The notes beneath the pieces were generated by a model. The model saw only the letters and a program-made list of their open reading frames with translations. It was not told the DNA's origin and searched no databases. Below, in pieces: positions 32,724 to 43,033 of a stretch of 64,000 nt of DNA. Source of the stretch: Lasiosphaeris hirsuta (lineage: Eukaryota > Ascomycota > Sordariomycetes > Sordariales > Lasiosphaeriaceae); NCBI GenBank assembly GCA_030549175.1, contig JAUKUA010000001.1:4402001-4466000 (forward strand), given 5' to 3'. The translations under genes were made by a program, and so were the position numbers. Within the stretch, counting starts at the first letter, position 1. Each line of letters opens with the position of its first letter.

Positions 32724-33361
32724 GAGGCCGTCACTGTCCACAATAAGGAAGCGCCTTCTTTCCACTATAATGCAATTCATAACCCTGAAATAACCCTGAA
32801 AACGGCAAAAAAGGTACATCCAAGAAAACTGCTTGTTAAAAGGCCCACACGCAAGCCACACCACTGCAAGGCCCGCATGACAATTGCCCACCACTTGCAA
32901 GGCCGGCCTGCGATTCGATTGTCCTGCAACTGCGCGCGCCCGGCAGCCAACCAGCCGGAGGTTATCCTGCCAGAGATCCATGTGGCCAGCCCGCGGCCGA
33001 GCAGCGGAATCGCTGCGCGCGGTCGGAGCGCTATGGGCAAACCCAGGGGAGGTGGCAGGGCCGGTGGCAGGGCTAGGGGTGCATAGTTGTGGTGTTAATG
33101 GAGCTTTTATTGCGTTTTTATACAATTTGAGCGATTTAAATGGCTGTACTAGTGTTGAATTGACTGTATTCAATTGACTGCAATTGACTGTGACCGTATG
33201 TGTGTGTTGGCATTTTTTTGCTGGCGGCCATTGACAGCCTTTGACAGCCTCTGCCACTTGTGGCTGGAAGGCGGTGAGTGGAAAAAGGGGGGGGGGGGGG
33301 GGGGTGGAAGATGTATATAGTGGAAAGAAGACGCTTCCTTATTGTGGACAGTGACGGCCTC
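32724..33361. mobile_element. 638-bp element with 46-bp terminal inverted repeats (MITE-like)
   Basis: Left end GAGGCCGTCACTGTCCACAA.. (32724-32769) and right end 33316-33361 are reverse complements over 46 bp with one mismatch. There is no coding capacity. Inside are a GC-rich half, three short CAATTGACTG-type repeats near 33157-33190 and an A5-G18 run. The element is flanked by T-runs on both sides (T9 left, T6CT11 right), so a target duplication cannot be read with confidence. It starts 46 bp after the HMG-CoA lyase pseudogene. The superfamily is not identified. Confidence 0.85.
33287..33304 (+). repeat. Poly-G run (A5-G18)
   Basis: 18 G after 5 A, inside the right half of the inverted-repeat element. 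Confidence 0.9.
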
Positions 33362-34125
33362 TTTTTTCTTTTTTTTTTTCCGTTTTTAAGGGTGATCCTC
33401 TTTTGCAAATGTGTTGGCTAAGATAAAGGGGAAGCACGAGGTAGCCTGCAAAGAGCAAAAACGTCAGCCAGCGAGACCAAATAGTGGCTTTTGTCCCTTA
33501 CCTTGTGTTAACTGATGTGAAAGCCTGAGGTTCTGACTAATGCAGCCAAGTATTAGTGGCTCGGTGATTTGGCGATTTGCCCTGTTTTATGATTCGCTAT
33601 GGGTGCATTTGGGGTTTCTCCATCGCCTGACTTATGCCTGCTTGAATGGGTTCGGTCGGACATCAACGTCTGGCCGCCTCGCTCCCGGATCACCAGCTGC
33701 AATATGCGCCAGGTTACTTCCTTCATCAATAAACTTCAGCAGCGAATTCCTTTTCGTAACTCACATTCTCCAGCAGACGTCTGTTCCATCCCATTAGAAC
33801 ACACTGGTGGACGGGTTTCAGGGCTAGGTCTAATGCGATCTTGACAAGGGGGAGCGTCCTAAGGCGGCGTGTAGGATGCCTGATGCAGCAGAGCAGCAGC
33901 TACCGCCCCTTGTGGGCCGGCACGGATAGGATTTTGGTTGGTGGGGCTTCAAGTCCCGCGCACGTCCCCGAGCCGCCGTCGAGCATGCACCAAAGTCTCA
34001 CACAGCCAGTAAGGAAACGAACAAACCGGACCCCCCCTACCCGATCATGTAAGTAGAGGGGCACCCCACCGCAACAACAATGCTACTTTCACTTCCACAA
34101 GGCCAAAATCAGTAGAAACTGATGT
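33362..34125. other. Intergenic, probably left flank of the transposon
   Basis: No gene seen. The terminal repeats of the pogo-like transposon to the right could not be fixed by eye and may lie here. Confidence 0.35.
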
Positions 34126-36874
34126 CTATTGCATCTCCTCTGCCTTATGAAACCTATGAAGTACTTGAATAACCTCTTCTACGCGTTCTTCAAGGTCGGG
34201 GGTCGGGTCTACAGTCTTCCTCCGCTTCCTTGGCCTAGGAGGCTGCATGGAGGCCTCGTTGGCCTCCGCAATTGCCTCCATACTAGCAAACTTATCGTTT
34301 GCAGACTCCTTGACCTTCTTCCTTGTACGAGGCTTTTCTACCTCCAAATTAGCTCTCAAACATGCGTTCTCGGCTTCCAGAAGAGCCCTGCGAGCGTTAC
34401 CTTCATCCAAGGCTTTTCCTACCTTGACCAGGAGGCTCCGAACGTTGCGGGAGGAAGGTGATTGGTGTTGTAAGGCGCTCTGGAAGCCGTTATAAATATC
34501 ACGGCTCCGCTGGGGAGTTTGTAAAAGTGTTGATGACGTGATAGGTAGGTTGGTAGGGGTGGGGGAGCGGCTTGGGGGAGGGGGGGAGTCCCCGACAATA
34601 GCCTCGCGGTCTTCCAGAATCCGTAAGGGGTCAAAAGGCCAGATTCCAGTCTTTCTGATGCCGCTACGTATATTTTGAGGTTTACAGCCTAGAATAGAGG
34701 CGTTTCTGTGGGCTAAAGTCCATCGTTGTTTGTTGTGGGGAGCTGTCGTTTGATAGCCGGTAAGAGGTGCTGTTTCTTAGCGAAAGTAGGTCTTCAAAGG
34801 TGAGAAAACACTCCGGTCAAGTGGCTACGTTTTGTGAGAGGTGTGAGGAGGTAAATACAGCAGTTCAGCCTTGTTTTGGAAGGCGGCAAGCATAAAGTCC
34901 TTGGTGACATGGCTACTAGCCTCGTCAAGAATCAGAAGCTGCCATTGTGAGGTGTTTTCTAGCCGAGTCTCCGGTATATAGATCTCCTTTAACCACTTTA
35001 AGGCAATACGGGCATTGGAGAAGCCTGTGGGAGAATAATCGTAGTGTCACACTATTGGGCTCACCTAAGGTCAACAAGGTAAATCACCTCCTTGACCTGG
35101 GTCCACAGCGATGGCCACAACGGTGGCCACGTCGTGGCTCAACCTGTGGGACACGCACACACACCACAATCAAGGCGTGACCAGGGACCCCATGGCCCAC
35201 ACGCAGGTCGATGGGTTCTCAGCCTAGGCCGGGATCCTAGACACCACCCACAAGACGAGCCGGCCCACCCCGTGGACCTGGCCCGCACTTGGCACGTCAC
35301 CCGACTTCCGGAATTATCGTGTACGGCCACAAAACCCCAGCATCGTGGTCGAGAGCTGCATTAGCCGCCAGAGGACCCACATGATGTTTCAGCGGTCTTT
35401 CAAATAACAGGCCTCCTAGCTATCGCAGTGGCTCCAGTGAAAAGCCTGAACCCCGACGTTCTCCGGAGTCTAGCTTCAGTGGTGACAAGTGTCTGCAGTC
35501 AGACCTCCGTGAGTCATGAAGGGAAACGTCGTCATTCGACGAAAGTACCAAGGACGTGAAGGAACCTCCGTGGTCGTGAACACCACACCATCGGAGTAAG
35601 TACTAATACCGGCCGTAGACCATTTGGAGGAAGGTCAGCAGCACTGGGCTCGAACCCTGATTTGTAGGGCGCGAAGAGACGGGCGGCAAAGGAAGGATCT
35701 TCATGTATCCTGGTAACCTTGTATATTGTACATAGCCTCCATAAAAGAGACGAGGGCCCTGCGATGGATCCTCGAGAGGAAGAAGCTCCCCAGTCCTTTT
35801 TGGAAGCAGCCTAGAAAGATTATCAGCTGAACTTCAGTGAAGCTGAGGGGTAATACAACCTTGTGAACCCTTCTGTTTCTCATTAACTTGCAACTGCGAA
35901 GCATCGTCTGACATCTTCCTTATGATCGTTCCATCTCCCTACATCTACCTTCTCCCTCACAACTACCAGGACTTTGGGTTGCGAAGATCATCTCCCTCAC
36001 TTCGTGTGAAAGCTCTGAGTCAGACCAACACCATTGCCGGCCTGGAGTGGACGGTTGAGTTGATCTAGATCATAGCTCTGCAGTTCGGTTATACCGAAGG
36101 TGACACACCTTGTGATTGCCACACCCTAGTCTCGGTGACTGGCCTGTGTCACACGTAGGCCCAATCACGAATAGTCTCCTACTCCCTGAAGTAATCAGGG
36201 AACCACTGGCCCTGGAGGCTGGCACCGGTAAATACTACAACAGGTGTGAGTCTCTCGCCCTCTACGGTTACAGCTTCAATAACTAATACCCAGGTAGAAT
36301 CCTTAGAGGTCTCCTTATATGCCCTCGAGGTTAGGGAGTCCCCAATAACCTTGCCGCCTTCTGTACTCTCTACCTCGTGCATGCCGTGCTCGTCGACGTT
36401 CGCAATGTACTTCGGAGGGATATTTTTGCTGTCAATCTGGTACTTCAGGCCCTTAAAAAAGTCTTCGTAGGCTTGCTTAGTACTGCCTTTACGTCGTGCT
36501 TGATCAAGAGGTCGAGAGGTTTTGACCTTGACGTTCTTATGGCGCTCGAGGAACCTGTTCACCCACTGCTTGCCAAGGAGCCGAATATTACCACCTTGCG
36601 CGAGGATGAGTTGCGCCATTCTGGTGAGTTGCGCCTTTGAAGGAGGTCTTGCGGAGGCTTCTTCATTGCGAGCCCAAGCCGCTAAAAGACTCTCTTCTTC
36701 TGGAGAAAGCCTGCGGTGCCGTAATTCGCGTTCGTTGCGGGTGGTCGCGCCATGGAGTCGGCCCCACAGCGTGCCGTAGCCGATCTCCGTTGACGCCGCC
36801 GCATCGCGTAATGGGACGCCTTCATTGACCAAATCGATAGCCGACTAAATGTCCTGTTCACGGAGCGTAGCCAT
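34126..36874 (-). pseudogene. pogo/Fot1-like DDE transposase, RIP-inactivated, split by an LTR insertion
   Basis: N-terminal part, 36874-36154: ATG, MATLREQDI*SAIDLVNEGV, a psq/Tc5-type helix-turn-helix (PLRDAAASTEIGYGTLWGRL, LSPEEESLLAAW, NRFLERHKNVKVKTSRPLD) and the start of the DDE domain (YIANVDEHGM, VVVFTGASLQGQWFP). C-terminal part, 35039-34126: GFSNARIALKWLKEIY, LLILDEASSHVTKDFMLAAF, LLYLPPHTSHKT*PLDRSVF, GIRKTGIWPFDPLRIL and a basic coiled-coil tail. Removing the insertion at 35045-36153 and one 5-bp target copy joins the halves in frame. Nonsense codons at 36845, 36179, 34825 and 34777 all fit CAG/CAA to TAG/TAA. Not functional. Confidence 0.88.
35045..36153. mobile_element. Solo LTR, 1109 bp, with 5-bp target duplication
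   Basis: It begins TGTCACAC and ends GTGTCACA (TG..CA ends). It is bordered on both sides by the direct repeat CGTAG (35040-35044 and 36154-36158). It lies inside the pogo-like transposase; excision restores the frame. No gag/pol coding is present, so this is a lone LTR left by recombination. Orientation unknown. Confidence 0.85.
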
Positions 36875-37272
36875 GGCGATTTTGCTGGTAATTGCGGCTA
36901 AAATGGTGGTGTTGTGGTTGCAATGGGGGAGCGCGTGGGAGAATTGTGATGATCGGCATGCAGGGGGATCGGTTTGGGGGTCCAAGCTTCTATTCTATAT
37001 GAGACCGTTTCCTGAGGGGTTTCGAGCCCCGATTGGAAGTTGAGTGCGCCATGGTGGCTATGTCCTCCCACGTCTACTTGGGGTTATCTCGCCCATCTTC
37101 CTTGCTTTCTCCCTTTCCACCATCGATTTCATGATCATTCCCGCGCCCAAATTCCCCACGATCACGCAAGAGAAGGATCTCTACGGCTTCGAGTCGGGTA
37201 GGGGACGCCAATCTACCAAGCATACCCCGGGTCCACGAATTAATATTTTCCAGCGAAAGCAGTCGGCCAAAT
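36875..37272. other. Upstream region of the NLR gene
   Basis: The 400 bp between the transposase start and the NLR start codon. It may include the right end of the transposon. A conspicuous GGGGTTTCGAGCCCC inverted repeat lies at about 37016-37030. No TATA box is obvious. Confidence 0.35.
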
Positions 37273-40200
37273 ATGCCGGCCTGTGAAAAATATACCATCG
37301 GCTGGATCTGCGCGGTAAGGACGGAGTACGTGGCGGCGCAGGCCTTCCTAGACGAAAACCACGAGCGACCCGAATCCGTGTCCGACAAAGACAACAATAT
37401 CTATACATTAGGGAGAGTCGGCAAACACAACGTCGCCATCGTCGTCTTGCCAGATAAAGAGTATGGAATATCATCGGCGGCAGGTGTCGCAAAGGATATG
37501 CTGCACAGCTTCCCCAACATCAGAATCGGTCTCATGGTCGGTATCGGGGGCGGCGCGCCAAGTTCGAAGCACGATATTCGTCTCGGCGACATCGTTGTCA
37601 GCAGTCCTCAAGACGGAGTGGGCGGAGTGCTCCAGTACGACTTTGGAGAGACAACACAGAACCAGAGCTTCCGAGCTCGGGGATTTTTAAACCAGCCGCC
37701 GGCATTGCTGCGAGCGGCGGTGAGTGATCTCAGCGCCGAATACGAGATACACGGCCACCAACTCGAGAAGCTTATCGACCAGGCTCTCCAGAGCTATCCA
37801 AGGCTACGGAAAAAGTACAGCCGACCTAGGTCAAGCAGTGACAAGCTGTATCGGAGCAGCATCACCCATCCTCTCAACAAGGACGAAAGTTGTACGGTCT
37901 GTAGTGATGACCCATCAAAGTGGGTGTTGCGACCCGAACGGACTGAGGAGCAAGATAACCCGGCAATCCACTACGGCCTGATCGCTTCGGCTAACCAGCT
38001 GATGAAAGATGCCTTGGTTCGGGATAGACTCGCGGCGGAAAAGGATGTTCTGTGTTTCGAAATGGAAGCGGCAGGCCTGATTAACCACTTTCCTTGTCTG
38101 GTCATTCGCGGCATCTGCGATTACTCAGACACTCACAAGAATAAGGAATGGCAAGGCTACGGGGCAATGGCAGCAGCTGCGTATGCGAAAGACTTACTCT
38201 CGCGCATTCCTCCAAACAAGATTGAGGCTGAGAAAAGGATTGCAGAAACAATGGCCGATGGTTAGTCGGTGTCTCCGCTTTGGCCAGTTTACACGTTTCT
38301 AACGCAATCAAAGTTCTTGGTATTGTCTCGAAAACAGAAGAAAATACTCGAGAGATGCAGATCACATTTGGCAGAAGGGAAGACCTCGAAATTCTCGAGT
38401 GGCTTACCCCAGTCAACTACGGGCCCGACCAGAGCGAGTACTTCAATCGACGGCAGCCTGGAACTGGCCAGTGGCTTTTGAGTTCAGAGAAGTTCGACGC
38501 CTGGGTGAACAGCAAGAAACAGACCCTCTTCTGCCCAGGCATTCCCGGCTCTGGAAAGACCTTCCTCACATCGATCGTGGTCGACAAGCTTACCACCGAC
38601 TTCGGGGATGACAGCAGCGTTGGTATCGCGTACGTGTATTGCAACTTCCGGCCAAAACACGAGCAGAAGGCCGAAGATCTGCTCGCGAGTGTGCTAAAGC
38701 AGCTCGCACAACAAAAGCCTTTACTGCCAGAGAGTGTGAAGTCACTTCACGACAAGCATAAGGGCAAGCAGACACGGCCATCCTCTGATGAAATCTCGAT
38801 TGCGCTCCAGTCTGTGGCTTCGGTGTATTCTAGGGTCTTTGTCGTCATTGACGCGCTCGATGAGTCGCCCAAAGACTACCGTTCCCGATTTATGTCACAA
38901 GTCTTCTCACTCCAGGGCAAATACGGAGCCAACATTTTCGCGACATCAAGATTTATTCCTGATATTACTACCATGTTCGACCAAAGTATGTCAATGGAGA
39001 TTCGCGCAAGCGATGACGATATACGTAGATATCTTGAAGGGCACATAGAAAAGGCGGTGCCATCGTTTGTGATGAGGGACGAAGAGCTTCGAGAGCGTAT
39101 CATAACGAAAATTTCAAGCGCTGTCAGCGGGGTGTACGTATCCATATTAATTAGGCGACTCGAAGATGTATCGTCGCTGACTTTCAGCAGATTCCTCCTC
39201 GCATACATCTACCTCAACTTTCTCCACGATAAGCCAGCAGCGAAAGCGATCAAGAGTGCACTGGAGCAATTCCAGAGCAAGAGCCCAGGGATGACTGAGG
39301 ATCAGAATCTAGAACTGCTAGCCAGCGCATACGATCAAACAATGGAGAGAATCCATAGACAGGGCCCGGGCTGGCAGAAACTGGCTACGAAGGTGCTAGC
39401 GTGGATTACGTGCGCGAAGAGGCCACTCACTGGGCTGGAACTCCAGCACGCCCTGGGCGTGGAGACCGGCAGGCTTGAACTGGACCGAGACAACCTTCCC
39501 CAGATCGAGGATATGGTCTCGGTATGCGCAGGGCTGGTTACGGTCGACGAGGAAAGCCGAATGATCCGGTTAGTCCACTACACGACACAGGAGTACTTTG
39601 AGCGAACGCAAGGAAAATGGTTCTCAACTGCCGAGGACGATATTACAGCGGTCTGCGTTACCTACCTCTCATTCAACACCTTCGGAAGCGGAATATGCCA
39701 GACGGACGCCGGATTCGAAGAGAGGGTGCAGTCAAATCCGCTCTATGATTATGCCGCTCGCAATTGGGGTCACCATGCTCGTAAATCTTCGGACGTATCA
39801 CAGGATGTTATAAATTTCTTACTGTGTCAGGCGAAGGTCGAAGCGTCAAGCCAAGCGCTTATGGCTGTCAAACGGTGGTCTGGCAGTTTGGTTTATTTGC
39901 AGAGGGTCCCGAACCAGTTTACGAGCCTTCATTTAACAGCGCTCTTCGGGGTCTACGAAGCAGTAAGATTCCTTCTTCAGGATTGCGGAAATGTGAACTT
40001 ATACGACTCTTATCGTCGGACGCCGTTATCGTTGGCTGCCGCGAGCGGCCATGAGGTGGTGGTGAAGCTGCTTCTTGAGAAGGGTGCCGAGACCGAGGCG
40101 AAAGGTGATTATGGTCGGACGCCGTTATCGTGGGCTGCCGAGGAAGGCCATGAGGCGGTAGTGAAGCTACTTCTTGAGAAGGGTGCCGATACTGAGGCGA

Positions 40201-40325
40201 AAGATGATCGTCATCGGACGCCGTTATCGCGGGCTGCCGAGGAAGGCCATGAAGCGGTAGTGAAGCTACTTCTTGAGAAGGGTTCCGATAACGGCGTGCC
40301 GAGAAAGCGACCGAGGCGGTGGTGA
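37273..40325 (+). CDS. NLR/STAND protein: PNP_UDP phosphorylase domain - NACHT - ankyrin repeats
   Basis: Two exons, 37273-38260 and 38314-40325, over a 53-nt intron (GTTAGT..TTCTAAC..AAAG), give 999 residues. Residues 5-315 form a nucleoside-phosphorylase-like domain: [72 protein letters not shown]. The NTPase starts near residue 410: Walker [10 protein letters not shown], Walker [10 protein letters not shown], then ATSRFIPDI and a winged-helix region ([29 protein letters not shown]). The C-terminus has ankyrin units; three are 99 bp long or nearly so and almost identical. In fungi such proteins act in non-self recognition, with ligand sensing by the repeats and an N-terminal effector. The frame ends inside the array (..PRKRPRRW), and a further ankyrin unit follows in another frame, so the C-terminus looks recently altered. 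Confidence 0.88.
40017..40300 (+). repeat. Tandem 99-bp ankyrin-coding repeats
   Basis: Units start with CGGACGCCGTTATCG at 40017, 40116 and 40215, exactly 99 bp (33 codons) apart, and differ at few positions. The third unit is cut short: after GGTTCCGAT comes AACGGCGT, part of an inverted 12-bp match to the unit start, then sequence of another unit out of frame. Confidence 0.9.
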
Positions 40326-40493
40326 AGCTGCTGCTCGGGAATGGCGCTGAGCCTGATGTGTCTTACTAATACTATTCCTATTAGAATATCAACTCCTTCT
40401 CTTTCATTAGTTTTCTCTCTTTCTTTTCTTTTCCAACTTTGCAAGCAGAGGGGTCAGGGGGACGGTGTCAATATATAGTTTATTTAAAACGGT

Positions 40494-42049
40494 CTAGAAA
40501 CTTCGAGAATCACATGCATCGTTAGTTGTGGCGATGTGGAGGCAAAACACAGTTGTGATAGCGAACTCTGCTGAAAAAGGTCTAGCCTCCTGTCTGGAAG
40601 ATGTTTTTGGAAAAATACCACATGTATCAACCGGAATGGTAATGGTAAAGCCGCGCTTGATCTTGATGCCCCGATCGCCGGTATGGCCCCACCCACTGGG
40701 GTGTTGTAGGGCCCCGGCCGCAATTTCAGTCAGGACGGCCGGCTTTAGTCTGAGCTTGTCCTGTACGTACGGCTTCCTCAACGGGTCCGGTCTGGACCTA
40801 GCGCGGTCGTGCGGTCCATGGTCGCCTACGCGTATGTGGTTCACGCCCACCGCTTCATCCTCGTCGCTGTCGTGCCCCCGGAGCTCCACATTTTCGTAGT
40901 ACACAATACCCCTGCTACTCGACGTCTCGGTCGTCTTCGCGCGGCCCGAATCGAAGGTGCCGTCGCGCCCGTAGGATTGCTTGTTGTAATACGTACCACT
41001 TCGGTCGGCCGACTCCATCGAGGGGAAGAACTTGATGAGGAGCGGTCGGAAGGTGGGCAGGCAGGCGCAGATGATGCCCGAACAGAGCTCGCTGATGAAC
41101 CAGCACGACGACTTGACGTTGTCCTATGTCACATCGGGGCTAAGGCGGAGATATTAGATGCGGATAATGGAGATGACACCGTCTGGGGCAAAGCGTTGGC
41201 CGTTAGTGCTTGGTCACCATATGATGGGGGTGTAGGGTGTAGTAAATAGGTACTCACAAAGAATCCCAGACTAAAGATGCCGAGGAGCATAATCTTCTGC
41301 GACTTTCGCAGATTGAGCCCACCCAGCGCGGGCAGCGGCAACACAAAGACGATGACATCAGTCAGGATGTTGCCAGCGGTATTGTGGTACCAGAATAGCA
41401 GATTAGGGATGCAGGTTTCCGGAGCTGAGTCGGCCAGCCAGAACTTCTCGATAGGCACGCAGTTGAAGATGGTGATGGGGAGTTCCGATATTGACCACAG
41501 CGAGACAAAGGTGAGGGCTGCGATGACGACTCTCCGCATGTGTCTTATTACCAATATCCGGTGGTACTGCAGAAGGAAGGCGATTTTGATGGCTGTCAAC
41601 GAGGCATTATACAGCACAATCGAGATGGAGAATGTCTTTTAGAGTTAGTAGGCGCCCGAGCATGAGTAATGGTTCAAGTCGGGCATGTCATACCCCAAAG
41701 TACTTCCAGAGCAAGGTCTAATCTACGACCTCGATGTGTCTGCCCACTCCGTAGATGGTATCTACGCAGGGAAGATGCCGTCAGCAACGAGGTTCCCCTC
41801 GAGATCGAATCACGATGAATAGTGGAGGGACTAACTCGATGCCACTCTACATCTGCTACCGATAGCGAAGAGAAGAGCTATGATCGCAGCCCCATCGTCC
41901 ATGCCGAACTGGTGAATGATGACGGCACACGTGTAGGTCCGTAGGGCCACGGTGACAGTGGCAAGCGACAGTACGATTGTCACGACGGCGATAGGCACGA
42001 CCGCGCGCGACTCGTAGAATGACGGGTCGAGCTCTGTTGTTGTCGCCAT
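40494..42049 (-). pseudogene. PTH11-like 7TM receptor (fungal rhodopsin-fold), inactivated
   Basis: Exons 42049-41860, 41761-41694 and 41635 to about 41260, then about 41165-40494. TM-rich blocks are AVVPIAVVTIVLSLATVTVA, AAIIALLFAI, SLTAIKIAFLLQYHRI, VVIAALTFVSLWSISELPI, ILTDVIVFVLPLPALGGLNL and IMLLGIFSLGFF. Conserved marks are NCVPIEKFW, DTIYGVGRHIE and CSGIICACLPTFRPLL. Breaks: TAG at 41718 (VVD*TLLWKYFG), a frame change after GFF, TAA in SIIRI*YLRL, and TAG in DVT*DNV where Trp is usual. The tail is polar (DSDEDEAVGVNHIRVGDHG). The family senses surface or lipid cues. The gene is dead here. Confidence 0.78.
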
Positions 42050-43033
42050 CCTGACAGAGGATGATCTCGAGCCACGACCAGATGCAGCAAACATCCAGTA
42101 GCGGCAAGCAGGGGGAGCGGCGTGCGGGACGACACCATCATATAACCACCACTAGGTATATAACCGCCACTAGGCGGTACCCAAGGCTAAGCTGGCACTA
42201 GGACGCATCCTAAGCGCATGAAGCCCAAAGGCCATCCCCCTCGGATGTTGGCATCTCGGCTTGGGGGGTTCCCCGGATTCCCTACCGATCCGATGTGCGC
42301 TCGGATCGCGGATTACCTGCAAGGCAATCCATCATTGGCTACGAGCCCGGGGGCAAGCAGTGGCAAGATGGCGGCTCGGTGGGTTCACACCTCTGAGCTC
42401 CAGTCTCTAGCGGAATGCAGCTAGTAGGATTCAGCACTGAGACTGTTAGCAATTTGGCTTCCCTCGCGTCGAGATGAGAGAAGACGACTGTGCTGTTCGA
42501 CAGATGATATCCCTGCGTGCCGTTGCATCGTCTATCTTTTGTAGTGGATCTGGCCCACATGTTCGAAACGGGTTTCCGTGCGCTGCTCTAGCAGCTCCCT
42601 GGCTGTGGTTCACCCGCCTTCCAATCCTTCGAGATCCGAAGCTACTACTACCATCATCACCAACCTTGGCATTGCAACTTTCTCCTGAGAATATCCCACG
42701 TCTAGGTTTTTGGAGGAAAGGATCACCGGCTGGCCGTGCAGTACGATTCGCCGAAAGGACCAAGGTACCTCTAGTGTGGCGTACCTACCTACTACCTAGG
42801 TAATCTATAAAACAAACAGGATGCACTCTTGACTGCTGAAAATTCGACAACTCTGCTTCGTGTATTGACTGCAAAGCAGATTGCAAAGCATAGGACCCTC
42901 GAGTCTGCCCGAGCCAACTGTCTTGGCATCCATTCCACCCCCAATCCTTCGCTGCCCTGAACCTAACAAACAAAACGCTGTCGGCCGATCTATCATGAAA
43001 GGCAGCTAACATGTCGCTGTCATGCTTCTCATC
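42050..43033. other. Intergenic; short 2 x 18-bp tandem repeat
   Basis: At 42140-42175 two 18-bp units (ATATAACCACCACTAGGT and a copy with two changes) are in tandem. Otherwise nothing is recognised. Confidence 0.5.

Noticed and set aside
35650..35675. GGGCTCGAACCC, resembling a tRNA T-loop
   Set aside because: It lies inside the solo LTR, and no cloverleaf can be folded around it.
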